NCBI RefSeq assembly: GCF_012912105.1
Contig: NZ_QMEA01000008.1
Location: forward strand, 1 to 64,000
Direction: 5' to 3'
DNA from: Brasilonema sp. UFV-L1
Lineage (GTDB): Bacteria; Cyanobacteriota; Cyanobacteriia; Cyanobacteriales; Nostocaceae
Length of the DNA stretch: 64,000 nucleotides
The translations under genes and the position numbers were made by a program. Each line of letters begins with the position of its first letter. Positions within the stretch are counted from its first letter, which is position 1. The notes beneath the pieces were generated by a model. That model did not search any database. It was not told the origin of the DNA and saw only the letters and a list, made by a program, of their open reading frames with translations. Positions 9,223-18,278 of this stretch are shown here, piece by piece.

Positions 9223-9386
9223 CGTCTAGACAGATAAGTGGAAGGTTAACACCAAATACCGCTTGCACCACTTCTCACTCAGACAACAATAAATTACACC
9301 GTTTTATTGAGCATTGCTCCGTTTAATGAGTCTCCCGTACGAAGTGATAGTATCAAAATCTCAAATCCAAAATCTAAAATCGGAAA

Positions 9387-9986
9387 ATGGAGCTAACAGT
9401 CGATTGTCAGAAGCGGCCAGAAGGTAGTAAGCCCAATGCTTTGCGCCTTTCTGGAAAAATCCCCGCGAATTTGTACGGTCATAAAGGTACCGAATCAATT
9501 GCTCTTGTCATTGATGCTAAGGTTGTTGAGCGTCTGCTCGTCAAGGGTTCGGTTAACAACACGTTGATTGACCTCAATGTTACTGATATTCCTTGGCGGG
9601 GCAAAACCTTGTTGCGGGAAGTTCAGTCTCATCCAGCAAAACGTACCCCTTATCATCTCAGCTTTTTTGCTGTTGCAGGTCACGGCGATGCTGATGTGGA
9701 AGTCCCTGTACGTTTTGTCGGAGAACCTGTAGGTGTGAAGTTAGAAGGTGGTGTCTTAGACACGCAAATCACACTCTTGTCGCTGCGTTGTGCGCCGGAA
9801 AATATTCCTGAAGCGATTGAGGTTGATGTCACTAACATGCAGATAGGAGATAGTTTGAGCGTTGAGCAACTTATCCTACCTGCAGGTACTAAATATATGG
9901 GTGAACCTGGTCAATTTGTTGTGACTGTTTTGCCTCCTCAAGTGAGTTCAGATACACAGACAGAATCAGTAACCGAAGCAAGCTAA
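9387..9986 (+). CDS. rplY: 50S ribosomal protein bL25 (Ctc-like)
   Basis: 199 residues with an N-terminal 5S-rRNA-binding L25 domain ([20 protein letters not shown] then GKIPANLYG) and the additional C-terminal beta domain of the CTC/TL5 form ([19 protein letters not shown]). It binds 5S rRNA in the large subunit central protuberance. The longer form is usual in cyanobacteria. ATG 9387 directly begins the conserved segment. It may once have followed purA directly, the two now being separated by the insertion element. A clear terminator follows the stop. Confidence 0.95.
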   Translation: MELTVDCQKRPEGSKPNALRLSGKIPANLYGHKGTESIALVIDAKVVERLLVKGSVNNTLIDLNVTDIPWRGKTLLREVQSHPAKRTPYHLSFFAVAGHGDADVEVPVRFVGEPVGVKLEGGVLDTQITLLSLRCAPENIPEAIEVDVTNMQIGDSLSVEQLILPAGTKYMGEPGQFVVTVLPPQVSSDTQTESVTEAS

Positions 9987-10008
9987 AGTTTGATATAGTT
10001 ACCGAAGA

Positions 10009-10035
10009 AACCAGGGGCACACCTCTGGTTTTTTT
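10009..10035 (+). terminator. Rho-independent terminator of rplY
   Basis: AACCAGGGG (10009-10017), loop CACA, CCTCTGGTT (10022-10030) with one G-T wobble, followed by a run of seven T including the end of the stem. It lies 23 bases after the stop codon. Confidence 0.85.
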
Positions 10036-10067
10036 GTTACGTAAATTGTTGAGGCGCAGAAAAAAAG

Positions 10068-11609
10068 ATGACAGAAGTTTCTCTTCCCCCTTTAATTCAG
10101 CAGATGTTGCAGCCTGAGTTTTATCCGCATCCGGTGAAAGAACCTATTGAATTGGTTCAGACGCATATTTCTTATGTGCTGTTGACTGGAGATTATGCGT
10201 ATAAAGTGAAAAAGCCGATGAATTTTGGCTTTTTAGATTTTTCAACTTTAGAAAAGCGAGGACATTTTTGTCACGAGGAGTTGCGTTTAAATCAGCGCGG
10301 CGCTGCAGAACTTTATTTAGAAGTCTTCCCTATTACTCTAGAGGGAGAACAGTACAAATTGGGAGGAACAGGAGAACCTGTAGAATATGTGCTGAAAATG
10401 CTCCAGTTCCCCAATGAGACGCTGTTGAGCAAAATGTTTGAGCAGGGTCAATTAAATGAGGGACTTGTAGAAGAGTTGGGACGGGTAGTCGCTCAATATC
10501 ATGACACCAAAACTGTAACGAATGATTACATTCGCTCTTTTGGTGAGGTGGACCAAGTTCGAGCTGCGTTTGATGAAAATTACGAGCAAACGGAAAAGTA
10601 TATTGGTGGTCCCCAGACACAGAAGCAGTTTGAGGAAACAAAGCAAAACACAGATAAATTTTTTGCTCAACGTGGCGAACTCTTCAAGAAGAGAATTCAA
10701 AATAACTATATTCGAGAATGTCACGGGGATTTGCACTTAGGAAATATTTGTTTGTGGAAAGATAAAATTTGGCTGTTTGACTGTATTGAGTTTAATGAGC
10801 CGTTTCGCTTTGTCGATGTGATGTTCGATATTGCTTATGCTGTCATGGATTTGGAAGCTCAGCAACGTCCAGATTTGAGTAATGCGTATTTAAATACTTA
10901 TCTTGAGGTGACTGGCGATTGGGAAGGTTTACAAGTCTTGCCTATCTATTTAAGCCGTCAATCTTATGTCCGGGCAAAGGTGATTTCATTTTTATTAGAT
11001 GACCCAAGTGTACCTGCTTCCGTGAAGGAAGAGGCGACAAAAAAAGCAGCGAATTATTACAAGCAGGCTTGGGAGTATACACAACCCCGCCAAGGACGAC
11101 TGATTTTGATGTCGGGTTTATCAGGTTCTGGTAAAAGTACAACGGCGCGGTATTTAGCTCGTCAAGTGGGAGCAATTCACGTGCGTTCGGATGCTGTGCG
11201 CAAACATCTGGCGGGAATTGGGTTAATGGAACGTGGTGGTGATGAGTTATACAGCAACGAGATGACTCAGAAAACTTATGCACGGCTGTTGGAATTGGGA
11301 ATTTTGTTGGCAAAAGAAGGTTATGTGGTGATTTTAGATGCCAAATATGATAAACAGCACTTACGTGAAGAGGCGATCGCCGCTGCTGTTGAACATCAAC
11401 TTCCGGTGCAAATTATCTCTTGCACCGCACCAGCATCCGTTTTGGAACAACGGCTAAATGAGCGTACTGGTGATATTGCTGATGCAACTGCTGATTTATT
11501 GGCGTCTCAATTACAGCAAGCTGAACCTTTGACAGAAAAAGAAAAATCACTTGCAAAAATTCTGGATACGACTCAACCAATAGAGGCACAATTAAAGAAT
11601 GTCATTTAA
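10068..11609 (+). CDS. Bifunctional aminoglycoside phosphotransferase-like / P-loop kinase fusion protein
   Basis: 513 residues in two parts. Residues 1-330 are a kinase-like (APH family) domain: the Brenner-type catalytic motif is HGDLHLGNIC with Asp, and FDCIEFNEPFRFVDVMFD carries the metal-binding Asp. Residues 340-513 are a nucleoside-kinase-like P-loop domain (LMSGLSGSGKSTTARYLA, Walker A). This fusion (COG2187 plus COG0645) is widespread in bacteria and its substrate is unknown; there is no reason to infer antibiotic resistance. The small membrane protein gene follows after 20 bases and is probably co-transcribed. Confidence 0.85.
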   Translation: MTEVSLPPLIQQMLQPEFYPHPVKEPIELVQTHISYVLLTGDYAYKVKKPMNFGFLDFSTLEKRGHFCHEELRLNQRGAAELYLEVFPITLEGEQYKLGGTGEPVEYVLKMLQFPNETLLSKMFEQGQLNEGLVEELGRVVAQYHDTKTVTNDYIRSFGEVDQVRAAFDENYEQTEKYIGGPQTQKQFEETKQNTDKFFAQRGELFKKRIQNNYIRECHGDLHLGNICLWKDKIWLFDCIEFNEPFRFVDVMFDIAYAVMDLEAQQRPDLSNAYLNTYLEVTGDWEGLQVLPIYLSRQSYVRAKVISFLLDDPSVPASVKEEATKKAANYYKQAWEYTQPRQGRLILMSGLSGSGKSTTARYLARQVGAIHVRSDAVRKHLAGIGLMERGGDELYSNEMTQKTYARLLELGILLAKEGYVVILDAKYDKQHLREEAIAAAVEHQLPVQIISCTAPASVLEQRLNERTGDIADATADLLASQLQQAEPLTEKEKSLAKILDTTQPIEAQLKNVI

Positions 11610-11629
11610 GAATAGGTAGGCTACATCTT

Positions 11630-12124
11630 ATGGCAGCACCAAAGCTAAATTTTTCACCAAACTTCGTCACTCAAATTCTGTTAGGGTTATTTTTTACACT
11701 AGTATTTTTGAGTACAGGATATGACCCAGGTCTGAGTGTATTTCTGGGTGTATTGGGTGGTTTCGCGTTAGGGTGGGTGACAGCATCAACCAAAAGTGGA
11801 CCACAAGCAACTACAGTAGCGACCTCTGAAGGTGTTGATGCCGGCTTGAAGTATTGGTTATTTTTCTTACTAGGGTTTGTGTTTGCAGGGTATCAACCAC
11901 CTATGGGTATTTTCCTGGGTGCGATCGCCGGTATAGGCGGAGGCTGGATGATTTCTTGGTGGCAAAGCAAGGAAGAATCAAAAACTCAACTATCACAAGA
12001 AGAACCGAGAGAAACTGAAGCTGAAATTGCTGGCGAAAGACCAACCAGACGGCAAATCAGGAAAACCACTCGACGTTTTCGTAGCCGTCCTGGAAATTTT
12101 AATTTCAAGTTTTGGGAAAAGTAG
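11630..12124 (+). CDS. Hypothetical membrane protein with duplicated helical hairpin
   Basis: 164 residues. Two similar hydrophobic hairpins are visible: residues 13-50 (LLGLFFTLVFLSTGYDPGLS then FLGVLGGFALGWV) and 75-115 (FFLLGFVFAGYQPPMGIFLG then AIAGIGGGWMISWW), pointing to internal duplication. Each hairpin holds a Gly-Tyr-x-Pro turn. The last 45 residues are charged and Arg-rich, probably cytoplasmic. I recognise no functional family. It starts 20 bases after the kinase fusion gene, which suggests one transcript. Confidence 0.75.
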   Translation: MAAPKLNFSPNFVTQILLGLFFTLVFLSTGYDPGLSVFLGVLGGFALGWVTASTKSGPQATTVATSEGVDAGLKYWLFFLLGFVFAGYQPPMGIFLGAIAGIGGGWMISWWQSKEESKTQLSQEEPRETEAEIAGERPTRRQIRKTTRRFRSRPGNFNFKFWEK

Positions 12125-12132
12125 TCAGCAAG

Positions 12133-12151
12133 TCCCGACTAAAAGTCGGGA
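12133..12151. terminator. Bidirectional hairpin between convergent genes
   Basis: TCCCGACT (12133-12140), loop AAA, AGTCGGGA (12144-12151), with AGCAA/TTGCT extending the stem outside a one-base bulge. It sits in the 31-base gap between two convergent genes. Confidence 0.65.
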
Positions 12152-12155
12152 TTGC

Positions 12156-12383
12156 TCACAAACCTAGTATTTTCTTCACTTGTGTGATGAATTGGTTGAG
12201 AATTTCAGGTAAATTGTTGATTTCTTGGAGCAAGTCTTGAGGACTGAAACCAAAAAACATCAAGATAACGACAATTAGAAAAATGGCGATCGCCGTACTG
12301 AGGGCTGTTTGTAATAGACTCAGCAAAGCTCGGAAGACTAAAAACGCGACAATGAGTGCAGCAATGAGAATAACGAGGTTCAT
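12156..12383 (-). CDS. Small hydrophobic membrane protein
   Basis: 75 residues. Two membrane helices are apparent (about 3-20 and 25-45: VILIAALIVAFLVFRALL and TALSTAIAIFLIVVILMFF), then an amphipathic C-terminal helix with the sequence LPEILNQFITQVKKIL. No motif points to a function. The predicted topology and plain ATG start support a real gene rather than a shadow, because there is no gene on the other strand. It converges with the preceding membrane protein gene across a hairpin. Confidence 0.6.
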   Translation of the reverse strand: MNLVILIAALIVAFLVFRALLSLLQTALSTAIAIFLIVVILMFFGFSPQDLLQEINNLPEILNQFITQVKKILGL

Positions 12384-12734
12384 TGGTTTTGCCTGAATAA
12401 ATCACAATTTTTAAGTGTGGAAGGACTTGTTAACCTTGCAGTAAGGTTCACATCATACAGCAGAATAGACGAAAAGCTAGACTCTGATGTGGCGTGATTC
12501 CCCGCTGCTGATACTCACGGGGAGGGTTCAAGCATGTCAAAACAATTTTGCTCTTGGCGACAAATCTAAGAAAAACTTCTCAGCTACGACTAGATGAAGA
12601 GGTACGGGAAATTTGAGTGTTTAAGGAATCGTTGCATTTTCTGATGAAGTTAGGAATACGACTTGATAAGGTATAAGCTTATGCTCTATTGCATCAACGA
12701 TGAACGCTTAAACGTATCATTGGAAGTTCCTAAG
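12384..12734. other. Intergenic region before the HAD gene
   Basis: About 350 bases. A G/C hairpin with arms TCCCCG and CGGGGA lies at about 12501-12525. No gene or promoter can be assigned. An in-frame ATG at 12681 extends the HAD gene upstream but is not preferred. Confidence 0.4.
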
Positions 12735-13424
12735 ATGTCGCAACATTTCAAAGCCGCAATTTTTGACATGGATGGTCTACTTTTTGACACAGAAAGTATT
12801 GCTCGATGGGCTTGGAAGAAAGCTTTAGAAAATCATGGTTATGGGATGAGCGACAATTTTTTCAACGATTTATACAAAGAGTTTATCGGTCGAGACTTAT
12901 CATGGCGGGAAAAATTTTTAAAAAGAAGATATGGCGCAAGCTTTCCTTTTGAGTCAGTGAAAGCGGAACGCATTAAAATCGGCGATGATCGAGAAATGCA
13001 AGAAGGTCTTCCTATAAAACCAGGTGCATTAGAATTGTTAAATCAGCTAAGTGCCTTTGGAGTGATTCTTGGGTTAGCAACTGGAACATCTTTAATCAGA
13101 ACAACTCGACGTTTGATGAATGCTGGTATTTATCAAAATTTTGCAACAATTGTCACGAGCGAAAATGTTGCTCAAGGTAAACCCGCCCCTGATATTTTTC
13201 TAGAAGTCAGTCGCAGAATTGATGTTGCTCCTCAAGAATGTGTCGTTTTCGAGGACTCCTTTGTTGGTGTCGAAGCAGCCTCATCAGCTCGGATGTGTAC
13301 GATTATGGTTCCTGATTTAGAACAGCCATCTGCTCAAATAAGAAGTTTGGCTTACAAAGTGTTGGATTCTCTAGAGCAAGCAAGCGAATTATTAGAGGAA
13401 TTGTTTGGAGTTAAAATCAAGTAA
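12735..13424 (+). CDS. HAD-superfamily phosphatase, beta-phosphoglucomutase-like
   Basis: 229 residues from ATG 12735, chosen because the conserved part begins at once (MSQHFKAAIFDMDGLLFDTE) and GGAAG lies eight bases upstream; the frame is open to 12663. Motif I is DMDGLLFD with nucleophile Asp and general-acid Asp, motif II is ATGTS, Lys is in GKPAPDIF and motif III is FEDSFVGVEAA. A helical cap at about 20-85 places it with phosphoglycolate phosphatase and beta-phosphoglucomutase relatives. The substrate cannot be read from sequence. The panE-like gene follows closely, its conserved start 28 bases after this stop. Confidence 0.85.
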   Translation: MSQHFKAAIFDMDGLLFDTESIARWAWKKALENHGYGMSDNFFNDLYKEFIGRDLSWREKFLKRRYGASFPFESVKAERIKIGDDREMQEGLPIKPGALELLNQLSAFGVILGLATGTSLIRTTRRLMNAGIYQNFATIVTSENVAQGKPAPDIFLEVSRRIDVAPQECVVFEDSFVGVEAASSARMCTIMVPDLEQPSAQIRSLAYKVLDSLEQASELLEELFGVKIK

Positions 13425-13452
13425 CGAAGCAGAAAATATATTGATTTCCTTC

Positions 13453-14394
13453 ATGTCCAAACGCACATACGCCATACTAGGAACTGGTGCATTAGGTGGA
13501 TTTTACGGTGCCAAACTGCAAAAAGCTGGCTTGAATGTCCACTTTTTGCTGCGTAGCGACTACGAACACGTCAGCAAAAATGGTTTAATTATTGAGTCTG
13601 TTGACGGCGACTTCAGCCTACCGCAAGTTAATGCTTACTGCGATGTGAAAAAGATACCTCAATGTGATGTTGTCGTCATTGCACTGAAGACAACACAAAA
13701 CCATTTGCTACCAACTTTGTTACCTGCTATTGTCAAGGGTGATGGAGTTGTGCTGGTGCTGCAGAATGGATTAGGAATTGAGAAGGAAGTTGCTCAAATT
13801 GTCGGTAGTGATAGGGTGATTGGTGGGTTATGCTTTCTGTGTTCAAATAAAGTAGGACCAGGACATATCTGCCACTTGGACTATGGACAAATTACCTTAG
13901 GTGAATATGCAGCTGAGTATTGTCCAGCTGGTATCACAGAACGAATGCGGCAAATTGGTGAGGATTTTGAAAGTGCTGGTATCCTTATTGAATTAACTGA
14001 AGACTTGCTGCTAGCACGTTGGAAAAAACTGGTATGGAACATTCCATATAATGGGCTTTCTGTTATTCTCAACGCGACGACGGCAGAATTAATGACAAAT
14101 GTTCACACCCGCAAATTAGTAGAACAGCTGATGTATGAGGTGGTGGCTGGGGCGAAGAGTTGCAATTGCATTATTCCCAAAAGCTTCATTCAAACAATGC
14201 TAGATTACACTGTGAAGATGAAGCCCTACCGTACCAGCATGAAAATTGACTATGACGAATGTCGTCCCTTGGAAGTAGAAGCAATTTTCGGTAATCCGTT
14301 ACGAATGGCACAAGCTGTGGGAGTGAATTTGCCGCAAATTTCTTGTCTTTATCAGCAACTCAAATTTTTGGATGCCAAGCATACAGATAGATAG
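13453..14394 (+). CDS. panE: 2-dehydropantoate 2-reductase-like oxidoreductase
   Basis: 313 residues from ATG 13453, where the NADP-binding Rossmann motif starts (YAILGTGALGGFYGAKL); the frame extends upstream to a TTG inside the HAD gene but that adds no conserved sequence. Family features: ALKTTQNH in the first domain, VLQNGLGIE, and the C-terminal helical domain with WKKLVWNIPYNGLSV holding the Lys and Asn expected for ketopantoate binding. The enzyme class reduces 2-dehydropantoate to pantoate in pantothenate and CoA synthesis. Several cyanobacteria carry paralogues, so the exact substrate is inferred. Confidence 0.8.
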   Translation: MSKRTYAILGTGALGGFYGAKLQKAGLNVHFLLRSDYEHVSKNGLIIESVDGDFSLPQVNAYCDVKKIPQCDVVVIALKTTQNHLLPTLLPAIVKGDGVVLVLQNGLGIEKEVAQIVGSDRVIGGLCFLCSNKVGPGHICHLDYGQITLGEYAAEYCPAGITERMRQIGEDFESAGILIELTEDLLLARWKKLVWNIPYNGLSVILNATTAELMTNVHTRKLVEQLMYEVVAGAKSCNCIIPKSFIQTMLDYTVKMKPYRTSMKIDYDECRPLEVEAIFGNPLRMAQAVGVNLPQISCLYQQLKFLDAKHTDR

Positions 14395-14849
14395 GAAGAT
14401 TACAGAAAGCAAAGAAGATTTTTAAATTAATTTGTAGAAAACAAATAAAGATTTGTGTCGAGATGTAAGGTACGAGACACAAGGCATCCTTATTGAAATC
14501 CCCGCTTATTGATCGGGATGCATTCTGGGTTCTGTGTTCCTACTATGTGGTCTTCTTACTCCCTTCGGTGGTCTAAGATTACCTATCTTCTTTTTCTTCT
14601 TCCTATGCGCCAAGGGCGCACGCTGCGCGCTCCGTGTCCTAGCCTTCGGCACGCCGCTAGCCCCTAAGGGGGCGCTGCGCAAACGCGTCTAACGCGTCTT
14701 TGCGGTACCCTGCGGGAAGCCGCTGCGCGTCTACGTTAAATTAGGTATTCTTCTGGCGGGAAGGGAGTAAGCATTGTCCGCATGAAAAATAAGTCAGCCC
14801 ACCATGAGAACGCTTACACTGATAACAAATAACTGATCACAAATATCTA
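14395..14849. repeat. Repeat-rich spacer with GC-rich dispersed repeat
   Basis: 455 bases without a gene. At 14507-14535 is a hairpin-type repeat (CCCCGC...GATCGGG) followed by ATTCTGGGTTCTGT; a relative lies near 35462. At 14606-14735 is a GC-rich mosaic of short palindromes (GCCTTCGGC, AGCCCCTAAGGGGGCGC, ACGCGTC twice, TGCGGTACCCTGCGGGAAGC) typical of dispersed repeats in large Nostocales genomes. Pieces of the same family recur at 21190, 24105, 28480, 54080, 54435 and 58340 of this window. Confidence 0.7.
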
Positions 14850-17800
14850 ATGGCTAATTTGATTCTGGTTGTAGACGACGACGCTTTGACGCGGTTACAA
14901 CTACGGACTTTGCTACAACAAGAAGGGTATCAGGTAGCAGAGGCAATCAATGGCGAGCAAGCCTTAGAAATGTATATTAAATTACACCCAAATATAGTGC
15001 TGCTGGATGCCTTGATGCCTATAATGGATGGCTTTACCTGCTGCACTCAATTGCAAACACTTGGCGCTACGGAAATACCTGTTTTAATGATCACTGGTTT
15101 GGATGACTCAGTATCAGTGGAAAAAGCTTTTGCTGTTGGTGCTGTTGATTACATTACCAAGCCAATTAACTGGCAAGTTTTGCGTCAAAGAGTGCATCGT
15201 CTTTTGGAAGCTTATCACGCCATGCAGAAATTACGACAGCAAACGCAGCAGGCGCAGAATCGGGAGGCGCAACTTAGAATGGCATTAGAAGCAGCCAGCA
15301 TGAGTACATGGGACTGGGATATCTTGAATAACCAATTGACTTGGTCGGATAACCTCAAAGTACTCTTTGGCCTGGAAAGTGCTACGTATGAAGCTTTTAT
15401 AGAATATATTTATCCCCAAGATCGGGATTTTGTCAACCGTTCGGTGATGCAGACTCTCCAGGAAGGAGCAAAGTACGACATCGAATTTCGTGTTGTTTGG
15501 CATGACAATCATATTGGTTGGTTGGCAAGCAAAGGGGTTGTCTTTCGTGATTCGTTTGGGGTAGCAGTGCGGATGACTGGTATAGCGATGGATATTACTA
15601 AACGTAAGCAAGCGGAGGAGGCGTTAGAAGTTTATGCTAACCGACAGGCACTCATAGCAGAACTTAGCCAATTGGCACTAGCTGGTATAGACTTAACAAC
15701 GCTCATGCACGAAACTGTCGCCTTGGTTGCTCAAAGTCTTAAAGTTGAGTATTGCGAGGTTTTGGAACTCACGAGCGAGAGTAACACTTTACTGCTACGG
15801 GCGGGAATCGGTTGGCAGCCAGGGCTTGTAGGATATGCAACTATCAGTGCTGGAATGGACTCTCAAGCTGGTTATACCTTGTCTTCCCAAGAGCCAGTAA
15901 TTGTCAATAATCTACGTACAGAAACACGGTTCAAGGGACCTCATCTGCTGCATAAGCATCAAGTCGTCAGCGGTTTGTCGGTTGTCATTCATGGTAAAGA
16001 AGGTCCATTTGGTGTTTTAGGAGCACACACAACTACAGAGCGTGCCTTCAGCAAAGATGACATTTATTTTCTACAAGCTATTGCTAATGTTCTGGCTACA
16101 GCCATTGAGCGTCAGAGAGTCGAAGATGCCCTCAGAGAAAGTGAGCAACGCTGGCAATTAGCTTTGCGGGGTAATAATGATGGTATTTGGGACTGGAATG
16201 TTAAAACGAATCAAGTCTTCTTCTCGATTCGCTGGAAGGAAATGCTTGGTTACTCTGAGCATGAGATTACCAATCATTTAGATGAATGGATAAGTCGCGT
16301 GCATCCAGATGATATTACCTGGGTAACACGAGTGATTCAAGACCACTTTGCTAGGAAAACTCCTTTTTACATCAGTGAATATCGAGTCCGGTGTAAAGAC
16401 GGTAGCTACAAGTGGATTTTGGATCGAGGTCAAGCACTGTGGGATGATGAAGGTACAGTCGTACGGATGGCAGGCTCCCGTACAGATATTACTGAGCGCA
16501 AACTGGCAGATGAAAAACTGCAAGAAAGCGAAAAGCGTTTTCAAATACTCGCTCGTGCGACTAATGATGCCGTCTGGGATTGGGATTTACTGACAGATCA
16601 GGTACGCTGGAATGACAACGTGCAAACTCTGTTTGGTTATTCAACAGAGCAAGTCAAAAGTGAAGTCAGTTGGTGGCATGAGCATATACACCCAGACGAT
16701 AGAGGGAGAATTGTTTCTGATATTTATGCTGTGATTAACAGCAATGAACAATTTTGGTCAAATGAATATCGCTTTCGCCGTGTAGACGGTTCTTATGCTT
16801 ACATCTTTGAGCGCGGTTATGTTGTTCATGACAACACAGGTCAGTCAGTACGGATGATTGGGGCGATGATAGACATTTCTGAACGCAAGCGAGTTCAAGA
16901 AGAACTACAGCGCCAGAACTTGCGATCGCAATTGTTTGCCGATGTCAGTTTAAAAATTCGTCAGTCCTTACAAATTCATGATATCCTGCAAACCAGCGTC
17001 ACAGAGCTACAAAAGTTGCTAAAAGCTGACCGTGTTCTTATTTTTCAGCTGCTTCCAGATGGTTCTGGAATAGTGGTGCAAGAAGCTGTGGTTCCCGGTG
17101 TGCTTGCTGTTCTCGGACAAAACCTTCATGATCCTTGTTTCGTCGAAGATTACATCCATAAATACCGCAATGGACGGATTAATGTCGTTAGTGATATCGA
17201 GCATGCTGGCATTGAGCCTTGTTACGTGGAATTTCTACAAAAACTGAATGTTATATCTAACCTGATTGTCCCAATTCTCTTGAAAAATCAACTTTGGGGG
17301 CTGCTTCTTGCCCATCAGTGTACTAGTCCTCGTCAATGGACGAGCTGGGAAACTGAACTTTTGCGACAGTTGGGAGATCAAATAGGCATCGCCCTTGCAC
17401 AAGCTCAACTTCTAGAACAAGAAACTCGTCAACGCCAAGAACTGACTCGTTCCAATGAAGAACTGCAACAATTTGCCTTTATCGCCTCTCACGATTTGCA
17501 AGAGCCATTGCGTAAGATTAAAACATTTGGCGAGCGTTTGAAAGCCTCTTGTAGTCATGCTTTAACAGAACAGGGGCTTGATTACTTAGAACGCATGCAA
17601 AATGCAACTCGTAGAATGCAAGCCCTGATTGAAGATTTGTTAACACTTTCGCGAGTGACGACAAGAGGGCAGCCTTTTGTGCCTGTGGATTTGACACAAA
17701 TTACGCAGGAAGTCTTGTCTGATTTGGAAGTACGTATCCAACAAACTGAGGCATATGTGAAAATCAGCGAATTACCTATTATTAACGCTGATCCGCTCCA

Positions 17801-18164
17801 AATGCGTCAATTGCTACAAAACCTCATCGGCAATGCTCTGAAATTCTGCCGTAAAGATAAAGCACCTATTGTTAAAATTTACAGTCAGATATTAAATCAT
17901 CAAGATACTGTGGAATCTTGTCAAATTATTGTCGAAGATAATGGTATTGGCTTTGATGAAAAGTATCTTGACCGCATCTTCAACGTTTTTCAACGCCTAC
18001 ATGGTCGTAGCGAATATGAAGGAACTGGTATGGGTTTGGCTATTTGCCGGAAAATTGTTGAACGTCACAACGGGAGCATCTCGGCACAAAGTACACCAGG
18101 GCAAGGATCAAGATTTATAATCATACTTCCAATGCATCCTCCTGCACAATATGCTCTTCCTTGA
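14850..18164 (+). CDS. Hybrid sensor histidine kinase, REC-PAS-GAF-PAS-PAS-GAF-HisKA-HATPase
   Basis: 1104 residues, no membrane helix, so probably cytosolic. Order: N-terminal receiver (1-125) with phosphoacceptor Asp53 in LLDALMP; PAS-PAC (about 140-255); GAF (265-420); two PAS-PAC units (about 430-555 and 560-680); a second GAF (about 695-860); a dimerisation domain with His881 in IASHDLQEPL; and an ATPase domain with DNGIGF and GTGMGLAIC. The second GAF carries Cys791 in IEPCYVEFL at the place where cyanobacteriochromes bind bilin, with Tyr instead of the usual His after it. Directly downstream lies an Rcp1-like regulator and a second hybrid kinase, so the three probably form one phosphorelay. 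Confidence 0.92.
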   Translation: MANLILVVDDDALTRLQLRTLLQQEGYQVAEAINGEQALEMYIKLHPNIVLLDALMPIMDGFTCCTQLQTLGATEIPVLMITGLDDSVSVEKAFAVGAVDYITKPINWQVLRQRVHRLLEAYHAMQKLRQQTQQAQNREAQLRMALEAASMSTWDWDILNNQLTWSDNLKVLFGLESATYEAFIEYIYPQDRDFVNRSVMQTLQEGAKYDIEFRVVWHDNHIGWLASKGVVFRDSFGVAVRMTGIAMDITKRKQAEEALEVYANRQALIAELSQLALAGIDLTTLMHETVALVAQSLKVEYCEVLELTSESNTLLLRAGIGWQPGLVGYATISAGMDSQAGYTLSSQEPVIVNNLRTETRFKGPHLLHKHQVVSGLSVVIHGKEGPFGVLGAHTTTERAFSKDDIYFLQAIANVLATAIERQRVEDALRESEQRWQLALRGNNDGIWDWNVKTNQVFFSIRWKEMLGYSEHEITNHLDEWISRVHPDDITWVTRVIQDHFARKTPFYISEYRVRCKDGSYKWILDRGQALWDDEGTVVRMAGSRTDITERKLADEKLQESEKRFQILARATNDAVWDWDLLTDQVRWNDNVQTLFGYSTEQVKSEVSWWHEHIHPDDRGRIVSDIYAVINSNEQFWSNEYRFRRVDGSYAYIFERGYVVHDNTGQSVRMIGAMIDISERKRVQEELQRQNLRSQLFADVSLKIRQSLQIHDILQTSVTELQKLLKADRVLIFQLLPDGSGIVVQEAVVPGVLAVLGQNLHDPCFVEDYIHKYRNGRINVVSDIEHAGIEPCYVEFLQKLNVISNLIVPILLKNQLWGLLLAHQCTSPRQWTSWETELLRQLGDQIGIALAQAQLLEQETRQRQELTRSNEELQQFAFIASHDLQEPLRKIKTFGERLKASCSHALTEQGLDYLERMQNATRRMQALIEDLLTLSRVTTRGQPFVPVDLTQITQEVLSDLEVRIQQTEAYVKISELPIINADPLQMRQLLQNLIGNALKFCRKDKAPIVKIYSQILNHQDTVESCQIIVEDNGIGFDEKYLDRIFNVFQRLHGRSEYEGTGMGLAICRKIVERHNGSISAQSTPGQGSRFIIILPMHPPAQYALP

Positions 18165-18278
18165 AAGGGTTTATCATACCCCCAGGGGTTGTCAAATCCG
18201 AAATAATCTAACTTTCATTATTTGTTGCAATTTAATAATCAATTCATCCTAAAACCAACGCAAAGGAGAAAATGCAGA

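Larger units (their letters stand above)
7619..9245 (+). mobile_element. IS607-like element with degenerate tnpA and TnpB-type nuclease
   Basis: The segment between purA and rplY starts and ends at the same short sequence, GAAGGTTA (GG at 7617-7618 and again at 9244-9245). IS607 elements insert at GG dinucleotides without target duplication, so excision between these two GGs would restore a plain purA-rplY spacer. Inside are a 9-bp hairpin, a 27-codon remnant of the IS607 serine transposase and a full tnpB-like gene with a hairpin over its 3' end. The borders are inferred from these features, not from a comparison with an empty site. Confidence 0.6.

Noticed and set aside
12490-12530. Possible riboswitch or small RNA (CCCCG...CGGGG stem) before the HAD gene
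   Set aside because: Only a six-base stem is visible and no known riboswitch core is present.
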